Positions 4,882 through 9,843 of a stretch of DNA of 9,843 nt are shown piece by piece. Position numbers and translations under genes: made by a program. The notes beneath the pieces were generated by a model. The model made no database searches. It saw nothing but the letters and a program-made list of their open reading frames with translations, and was not told the DNA's origin. The DNA is from Candidatus Bathyarchaeota archaeon (GTDB lineage: Archaea; Thermoproteota; Bathyarchaeia; TCS64): positions 1 through 9,843 of the forward strand of contig WJIV01000045.1 of assembly GCA_014730055.1 (NCBI GenBank). Direction: 5' to 3'. Every line of letters begins with the position of its first letter. Within the stretch, counting starts at the first letter, position 1.

Positions 4882-7716
4882 ATGAAGAGAGCAACTTGGC
4901 TGTTTCTATTTCTCTGCCTGCTAGGATTCTCCCTAGTTCCTTCTGTAGAGGGAGCGTCCATAACAGGTCTGGTTATAAATGAGAACGGGGAGCCAGTTGA
5001 GTTTGCTCGAGTATATATTTTTGACGATGGCTCTCTGATTAGTACTTCTTTAACAGATACAAAAGGAGAGTTTGATATTGATTCTGTACCTGAGAGCTTT
5101 GAGATAATTGTCTACGCTGACTCTAATTTAACGACTGGTGTTGATTATCTACCTTACAGCGACATGAGAACAGCTGGGGAACAGATTATTATAGAGTTAA
5201 AGCCGGCATCTTCAATTATACTTCAAGGCTCACTGCAATTTATTGACTCAGAGAAACTACCACTGCAGGAGTATTATATTGTCAAGGATATAGATAATAA
5301 AACTCTCAATCCCTCTGGAGTAGAACTTGTATTTACACAAAAAGGAACTCTCAAAATTCGCGAGGTTCCCGATGATCATATAATTGTACCCAGCAACTCT
5401 GAAATTATTCTGACAGTTAACTCCAGTATATTAATTGCCTCTGATGTCCTTACACGAGAATTTAACACCGATCTACTAGAGACACCGGTTAAGGGTGAAA
5501 CTCTAAATATTGATGTTAGAGAATACAGCATTCCAATTAATCTAGAGATAGCGAATACAACACTCAAGGAACTTGCTACAAGATTATCAGAGATGGAAGA
5601 GTACGGCTTCTATACCGCCAAGCAAGAAGGAGCTGAATCAGCATCAAATAAGCTTGTACAGGAAGCTAGATCACTGTATCAACAGGACTCTTACAGCGAG
5701 AGCTTTGATAGTCTGAAAAGAGGATACATTAGAGCCGAACATGCTATCAGTGAACTTCAATTAATGTATAAAGACGCGAGTGTATCAGTTTACGTGCTAA
5801 TAGTATTCCTAGTAGCAGCATCTCTGACCACGGGATATCTTCTGACCGAGGATACTAAACTAATGCTATTGGCAGACTTGGTAGTCACTGGATTGAGCCT
5901 ATCAGTGTTCTACTATACGTACCCAGGGAGCAGAATTATAACAATTGTAAAATTCCTAACTACAGCTGCAATAAGTTTCTTGGGTTTACTTGCGTTAAGC
6001 ACGTTTATACCCAGAATACTGAGTGTTGGATCATCTGATGGTAGAATTCACACTAGAAACCTGCTAGTTCCAATATTTAGTATAGCAAAGAGAAGCCAAA
6101 GGAGAAGGAGTCTCAGGTTCTTACTAACCCTAACGAGCATAACCCTTCTGGTTATGAGTTTTGTCACCCTTACCAGCTTCTCGGAAGGATATGGTATAAT
6201 CGAGACTAGGCAGAGTAAGAAGGTTGGCTGGGAGGGTGTATTCATAAGAGAAGGAGGCTGGACCGAGAGTGATCCAACATTCATACTCATGACAGATACT
6301 GAGACAGACTGGCTTCTAAGTCAGCCTGAGGTATCATCTATCTCGCCTAAAGCTCAGAACACACCTCAGAGAAGCTCTTTCATAAGACTTGAGGGTGTGC
6401 CTATCAGCGGTGTCCTTGGATTCACATCGATGGAATTCAATTTGATCAATATTGAGTCAGCTCTAATATCCGGTTCAATGCCCGGGGATAATGGGATAGT
6501 GATCAGTAATAATCTACTAGAAGAGATTAATGCAGAGTTAGGTGATACAGTTAGTATTGGCTTACAGAGTTTTGTTCTCCACGGGGTTCTTGATGATTCC
6601 GAGTTAAGAAATATCCAAGACTTAGACGGTGAGAAATATCTCCCAGATAAATGGATAAACACAAATCCCGAGGGCGAGGTCCCTAACTGGGTGCTTGAGC
6701 CCTGTGAGCCAGATGAAGTTATTTTTATGAGCTTAGAAAACGCCCAGAAACTTCCTTCCACTGGAATACAGAGGGTTGCTCTATCCATGGAGGGGGGAGC
6801 TGATCCTTATGCATTTGCTGAAAGATTGGCGTTAGAAAGGGGATACAGATCATATGCCTCAACACCTGATGAGTACATATTGTTGAGGTTAGGCAACTAC
6901 TTCGAGGGTAGGGGGTTCACCTTGGCAATACCATGGGCTATTGTTGTCCTGAATGTTATTGTTACAATGCTAAACAGCTTATACGAGAGAAGGAGTGAGA
7001 TCGAGATTCTTTCCTCAGTTGGATTAAACCCCGCTCAGGTATCTGCTATATTTGTATCGGAGGCAACGATAATAGGATTCATAGGTGGGGGATTGGGTTA
7101 TCTTTTGGGACTTTCCTTCTACAAAGGCATGGCTATTCTCAATATTGGTTTACAGGTTCACCAGAAGGTATCAGCTGTATGGAGCCTTGCAAGTATAGGC
7201 TTAGCTATCTCAGCAGTAATTACAGGAGCATTTGCGGCCTTGAAGAACTCCGTGGTAATAACGCCCAGCTTAACACGCAGGTGGAAAATAGATAGGGGAA
7301 CAGGGGGCTTCCAAGAACCCTGGAGAATAACCGTTCCCATAAAAATGGAGAAATCTGAGGTAAAGCCATATCTTGATTATGTTAACAAAAGATTGAAGAG
7401 ACTCGAAAATCACCCTGTTCACATTACCAGCTCTATAAGAAGAGAGGATATCGAAGAAGGAAAGAAGATCTCATTCATCTACAAGTCCCTACAAGCCTCT
7501 ACTGGCAACTTTTACACAATAAATGAGCTTTTTGTTGAACCATTTGGTGAAAATGAGTACGGTGCCCGTTTAGAGAGCTTGGGAGACCCTGAATGGGTTC
7601 ACGTTGCTGGTTCTCTGATACGACAGATCACTATGGACTTCAGCACGGAAGAAAAAATTAACCACGCTCAATCTTCTCAATCAAGCCATCCCTCATCCAG
7701 ACAATCCGATCGCTAG
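4882..7716 (+). CDS. Large FtsX/MacB-like ABC permease with extracellular carboxypeptidase-regulatory-like domain
   Basis: This 944-residue protein is a probable permease of a type VII (mechanotransmission) ABC transporter. In order it has a Sec signal peptide (1-24), a carboxypeptidase-regulatory-like beta domain (25-108: SITGLVINENGEPVEFARVY, then DTKGEFDIDSVP), a second beta-rich region (112-215), a charged helical stalk (222-300), three TM segments (about 302-321, 328-345, 352-376) and a basic cytosolic loop (KRSQRRR, 403-409). The FtsX core follows: TM1 411-434, ectodomain 435-675, TM2 680-700, coupling stretch YERRSEIEILSSVGLNP (701-717), and TM3 and TM4 to about 788. A cytosolic domain (about 814-916) ends it. 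From FtsX TM1 to the C-terminus it appears to share this layout with the leftward paralogue at 8953-9843. The last 59 nt overlap the ATPase gene on the other strand, so the Ser-rich tail (929-944) is antisense-encoded. No ATPase gene lies next to it on its own strand. Confidence 0.88.
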   Translation: MKRATWLFLFLCLLGFSLVPSVEGASITGLVINENGEPVEFARVYIFDDGSLISTSLTDTKGEFDIDSVPESFEIIVYADSNLTTGVDYLPYSDMRTAGEQIIIELKPASSIILQGSLQFIDSEKLPLQEYYIVKDIDNKTLNPSGVELVFTQKGTLKIREVPDDHIIVPSNSEIILTVNSSILIASDVLTREFNTDLLETPVKGETLNIDVREYSIPINLEIANTTLKELATRLSEMEEYGFYTAKQEGAESASNKLVQEARSLYQQDSYSESFDSLKRGYIRAEHAISELQLMYKDASVSVYVLIVFLVAASLTTGYLLTEDTKLMLLADLVVTGLSLSVFYYTYPGSRIITIVKFLTTAAISFLGLLALSTFIPRILSVGSSDGRIHTRNLLVPIFSIAKRSQRRRSLRFLLTLTSITLLVMSFVTLTSFSEGYGIIETRQSKKVGWEGVFIREGGWTESDPTFILMTDTETDWLLSQPEVSSISPKAQNTPQRSSFIRLEGVPISGVLGFTSMEFNLINIESALISGSMPGDNGIVISNNLLEEINAELGDTVSIGLQSFVLHGVLDDSELRNIQDLDGEKYLPDKWINTNPEGEVPNWVLEPCEPDEVIFMSLENAQKLPSTGIQRVALSMEGGADPYAFAERLALERGYRSYASTPDEYILLRLGNYFEGRGFTLAIPWAIVVLNVIVTMLNSLYERRSEIEILSSVGLNPAQVSAIFVSEATIIGFIGGGLGYLLGLSFYKGMAILNIGLQVHQKVSAVWSLASIGLAISAVITGAFAALKNSVVITPSLTRRWKIDRGTGGFQEPWRITVPIKMEKSEVKPYLDYVNKRLKRLENHPVHITSSIRREDIEEGKKISFIYKSLQASTGNFYTINELFVEPFGENEYGARLESLGDPEWVHVAGSLIRQITMDFSTEEKINHAQSSQSSHPSSRQSDR

Positions 7717-8350
7717 CCTTGATCATCTTAAGATCGTGAGTAGCAGCAACTAAAGTTAGACCTCTCGTCCTGTTCAAGCCGTGGAGCAGATCTATTATCT
7801 CCATTCCCGTGTTCAAGTCAAGGTTTCCCGTAGGCTCATCTGCTAAAATTATTGATGGATCATTGGCTAATGCCCTAGCGATGGCAACTCTTTGCTGTTG
7901 CCCAGCGGATAGCTCTCCAGGTCTATGCTCAACCCTATCTCCAAGACCTACGGATTCCAGTAAACTTTGAGCTTTTTTCAAGCCATCTTCTCTTGGCATT
8001 CCGGCGAAGACGGTTGGCAATGCAACATTTTCTAGAGCAGTAAGTACTTGGATTAGGTTAAAGCTCTGGAATATATACCCGATTTTTCGGCATCTCAACC
8101 AAGCAAGCTCGTATGCATCAAGCTGGCTTATGTCAACTCCGTCAATGAATACACTTCCTTGGGTAGGTTTGTCTAATCCCCCAATCAGATTGAATAGAGT
8201 GGTCTTTCCACTCCCACTTGGTCCGACTATTGATAGGTATTCTCCTCTTCCGATGTTCAAGTCTACTCCATCAAGGGCTTTTACTATCTCTGTGCCCATC
8301 TTATAGTGTCTGTTTAAGTTCCTTAGCTCAATTACTGTATCATAGCTCAT
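7658..8350 (-). CDS. ABC transporter ATPase, MacB/LolD/FtsE type
   Basis: This cytosolic subunit hydrolyses ATP to drive FtsX-type permeases. It has 230 residues, the standard size of this subfamily. Walker A is GPSGSGKTT (43-51), the Q-loop glutamine is Q95 (FQSFNL), the signature is LSAGQQQRVA (147-156), Walker B is IILADE (167-172) with catalytic E172, the D-loop is NLD (176-178), and the H-loop is THD (H205). GNLDLNTG and the overall pattern are those of lipoprotein-release/macrolide-type ATPases. The signature has Ala where LSGGQ is usual, a tolerated variant. A GGAGG Shine-Dalgarno sequence lies 9 nt before the ATG. The start overlaps the stop of the upstream small permease by 11 nt, indicating coupled translation. 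The 3' end overlaps the convergent large permease gene by 59 nt. Its partners are inferred to be the small permease and one or both large permeases. Confidence 0.96.
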   Translation of the reverse strand: MSYDTVIELRNLNRHYKMGTEIVKALDGVDLNIGRGEYLSIVGPSGSGKTTLFNLIGGLDKPTQGSVFIDGVDISQLDAYELAWLRCRKIGYIFQSFNLIQVLTALENVALPTVFAGMPREDGLKKAQSLLESVGLGDRVEHRPGELSAGQQQRVAIARALANDPSIILADEPTGNLDLNTGMEIIDLLHGLNRTRGLTLVAATHDLKMIKASDRIVWMRDGLIEKIERG

Positions 8351-8951
8351 ATCTTAAAGCCTCCACTGGGTTTAGTCTCGAAGCTCTCCAAGCAGGGTAC
8401 AGAGAAGCTCCTACACTGAGGAATATGGATAATAATGTAGTCCCAACAAAATATGCTAAAAGCTGACTTGCAGGTGTCTTGAGGATAATGTCGAATCCAG
8501 TTGTGAACCCGGCTGATACCAGAGCTGTCAGGACACCCAGTATATAGCCTAATACACCACCTGAGACTCCTTGTATGGCTGACTCAACGAGGAATAGCAT
8601 TAAAATATGCTTGTCCAATGCACCTATACACTTCATTGTGCCAATTTCCTGATATCTCTCATAGACCGAAATGAGCATAGCGTTCGTAATTCCCACTATT
8701 GAGACTATCAAAGCAACTACGACAAGCCAGAACTGGTAGACATCCACCTGCAGACTGGTTCCCCCAATCCTTGAGAAGGTCTGGTAGAAGAGATCAGTTA
8801 TTACGAGGGATGTGAAGAAACTAATAGCGAGAGCTACACTTGCTATGTTAATTGCTGTACGCTGTATCCTCCTTCTTATGTAACCTATCCCAAGGCGTAT
8901 TGCATCCATCAAGGTAAAAACAACCTTGTGTTCTGGGGGAATAGATCTCAT
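8340..8951 (-). CDS. Small FtsX-like ABC permease lacking an ectodomain
   Basis: This membrane subunit has 203 residues and four TM segments (about 33-54, 72-96, 116-146, 164-184). The coupling region VYERYQEIGTMKCIGA (96-111) and C-terminus YPAWRASRLNPVEALRYEL (185-203) are classic for FtsX/MacB permeases. Only about 17 residues separate TM1 and TM2, where MacB or LolC/E proteins carry a 200-residue periplasmic domain, so this is a transmembrane core only. I chose the ATG at 8951 because an exact archaeal Shine-Dalgarno sequence GGTGATC (8964-8958) ends 6 nt before it. An in-frame ATG at 8969 would add six residues but lies upstream of that sequence. The stop of the preceding paralogous permease (8955-8953) is one nucleotide away, and the ATPase start overlaps this stop. 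It is the middle gene of a coupled operon. Confidence 0.9.
   Translation of the reverse strand: MRSIPPEHKVVFTLMDAIRLGIGYIRRRIQRTAINIASVALAISFFTSLVITDLFYQTFSRIGGTSLQVDVYQFWLVVVALIVSIVGITNAMLISVYERYQEIGTMKCIGALDKHILMLFLVESAIQGVSGGVLGYILGVLTALVSAGFTTGFDIILKTPASQLLAYFVGTTLLSIFLSVGASLYPAWRASRLNPVEALRYEL
8360..8364 (-). promoter_or_regulatory. Shine-Dalgarno of the ABC ATPase gene
   Basis: The minus strand reads GGAGG, 9 nt before the ATG at 8350 and within the final codons of the small permease gene. It supports that ATG as the start and re-initiation within the operon. Confidence 0.65.
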
Positions 8952-8952
8952 A

Positions 8953-9843
8953 TCACAGATCACCACCATCCTGAATTATAGAGGTTTTTGATCTATCTGA
9001 ACGGGATAAGCTCCAGCCTAGACCAATTTTCCTCATCAAACTACCAGCAGCCTGAGCCCCGTTCTCATCGCCAACACACTCCAGTCTGGTTAAATATTGG
9101 CCACCATCATTTTTCTCTATAATAAGCCTGTTCTTCGTATAGACAGTGCTTATACTGGTACCTGTGTTACTATAGACGAACTCAAAAATCCATCCACCAT
9201 TTTCTTCCTTTTTCTTAATCATTTTTGTTGAGAAGTTAAACCCTTTACTTGATTTGTAAAGTTCCTCCTCAAGGAAGGAAATGTACTTGTCTAACTCTTC
9301 TTCGAAAACCTCTACTGGGAGCTCAATAACAAAAGAATCGGTTCTTCTCTCAGCCTTGTTTGCCCTCCAACGTCGTATGAGACTTGGAGTAATATTTGTG
9401 CTGTTGAGAAGAGCTACAACGCCACCCACTAAGACGGCGGTCAGGCTGAGTCCTATTGCGGCTAGGCTCCAAGCAGCAGAAACCTTCTGCTCAACCTGTA
9501 GGCTCGGAGTCACTAAATAGATGAACTTGTAGGCACCCAAACCAAGGATATACCCTAAGGACCCGCCTACCAATCCGACTACTCCAGCCTCACCAAGAAA
9601 TATCGTGGATATCTGTCTCGGATTCATTCCTATACTAGAGTATATCATAACCTCCTTACTACGCTCATAGTAGCTGTTAAGCATCGTAATAACAACATTA
9701 AGCATAACAATAATCCATGGAATGATTACTGGCAGTCCTTTTCCCTCAAAGTATCCTGCTAGCTGACAGAGGAACACCCCGTTTTCGGTCGAGGCCCAGA
9801 CTCGGAATCCTCTATTAATTGCAAGTCTCTGCGAGAAATCCAA
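8953..9843 (-). CDS. Second large FtsX-like ABC permease, C-terminal part only
   Basis: The frame is open to the right edge of the window, so the 5' part is missing. The TTG at 9843 is an internal codon, since the sequence aligns from there with the middle of the 944-residue permease (its residue 644 onward). Using window-relative residues, it has an ectodomain end (1-36), TM at about 38-58, coupling stretch YERSKEVMIYSSIGMNP (59-75), two further TM segments (about 78-110, 122-147), ITPSLIRRWR (151-160), then a cytosolic domain of about 105 residues (169-273). The alignment to the 944-residue protein has no gaps through the TM region and looks roughly half identical by eye. The gene is the first visible member of the leftward operon, and its last codons encode the Shine-Dalgarno sequence of the next gene. 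The operon promoter lies outside the window. Confidence 0.9.
   Translation of the reverse strand: MDFSQRLAINRGFRVWASTENGVFLCQLAGYFEGKGLPVIIPWIIVMLNVVITMLNSYYERSKEVMIYSSIGMNPRQISTIFLGEAGVVGLVGGSLGYILGLGAYKFIYLVTPSLQVEQKVSAAWSLAAIGLSLTAVLVGGVVALLNSTNITPSLIRRWRANKAERRTDSFVIELPVEVFEEELDKYISFLEEELYKSSKGFNFSTKMIKKKEENGGWIFEFVYSNTGTSISTVYTKNRLIIEKNDGGQYLTRLECVGDENGAQAAGSLMRKIGLGWSLSRSDRSKTSIIQDGGDL
8958..8964 (-). promoter_or_regulatory. Shine-Dalgarno that fixes the small-permease start
   Basis: The minus strand reads GGTGATC, an exact match to the complement of the archaeal 16S 3' end (GATCACC). It lies 6 nt upstream of the ATG at 8951 and inside the last codons of the upstream permease. It argues against the ATG at 8969. 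Confidence 0.75.

Noticed and set aside
6048..6788. Minus-strand open frames of 80 and 140 codons inside the large permease gene
   Set aside because: They are shadows of the permease frame: no convincing upstream signals and no recognisable domain.
8218..8466. Plus-strand open frame spanning the ATPase/small-permease junction
   Set aside because: Both genes beneath it are well supported by motifs and overlap each other. This frame has no ribosome-binding site or recognisable product.
8952..8969. Alternative ATG at 8969 for the small permease
   Set aside because: The exact GGTGATC Shine-Dalgarno sequence lies downstream of that ATG and is correctly spaced for the ATG at 8951.
9841..9843. TTG at the right edge as the start of a 296-residue protein
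   Set aside because: The sequence aligns from this codon with the interior of the 944-residue permease, so it is an internal leucine of a gene that continues beyond the window.

Overview
The window is archaeal and gene-dense. It carries archaeal-type translation elongation factor 1A, ribosomal proteins uS12 and uS7, and a UbiA-family enzyme of archaeal ether-lipid synthesis, and its start sites show TATA-like boxes and archaeal Shine-Dalgarno sequences. The elongation factor carries the 11-residue G-domain insert typical of TACK and Asgard archaea and eukaryotes, not the short form of Euryarchaeota and Bacteria. A mesophilic or moderately thermophilic Asgard-like lineage, perhaps Thorarchaeota-like, is my best guess. 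The phylum is inference from one marker and general sequence resemblance.

Left part (1-3523): a rearranged 'str' translation cluster. The aEF1A gene runs leftward off the window from 1005. Divergent from it is rps12 (1176-1604), then an oppositely oriented 12-TM MFS transporter (1622-2836), then rps7 (2930-3523). In most archaea rps12 and rps7 are adjacent and co-transcribed. Here a membrane transporter sits between them and each ribosomal gene has its own TATA-like element.

Middle part (3529-4803): a UbiA prenyltransferase, most likely digeranylgeranylglyceryl phosphate synthase, converges on rps7 with only 5 nt between stops. Its TATA-like box predicts a leaderless transcript. Upstream on the same strand is a small cyclophilin-fold protein (COG2164/PF04126-like) of unknown function.

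Right part (4882-9843): a type VII (FtsX/MacB-like) ABC transporter locus in two converging units. The rightward unit is one 944-residue permease with a signal peptide, an extracellular carboxypeptidase-regulatory-like beta domain, a helical stalk, three extra TM segments, an FtsX core with its own ectodomain, and a conserved cytosolic C-terminal domain. The leftward unit is a tightly coupled operon: a paralogue of the large permease (C-terminal 297 codons only; it runs off the right edge), a small FtsX permease with essentially no ectodomain, and a MacB/LolD-type ATPase. I infer an asymmetric transporter in which the ATPase and small permease pair with one or both large permeases. The substrate is unknown.

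I saw no tRNA, rRNA, CRISPR array, insertion sequence or attachment site. No gene-free stretch exceeds about 170 nt.
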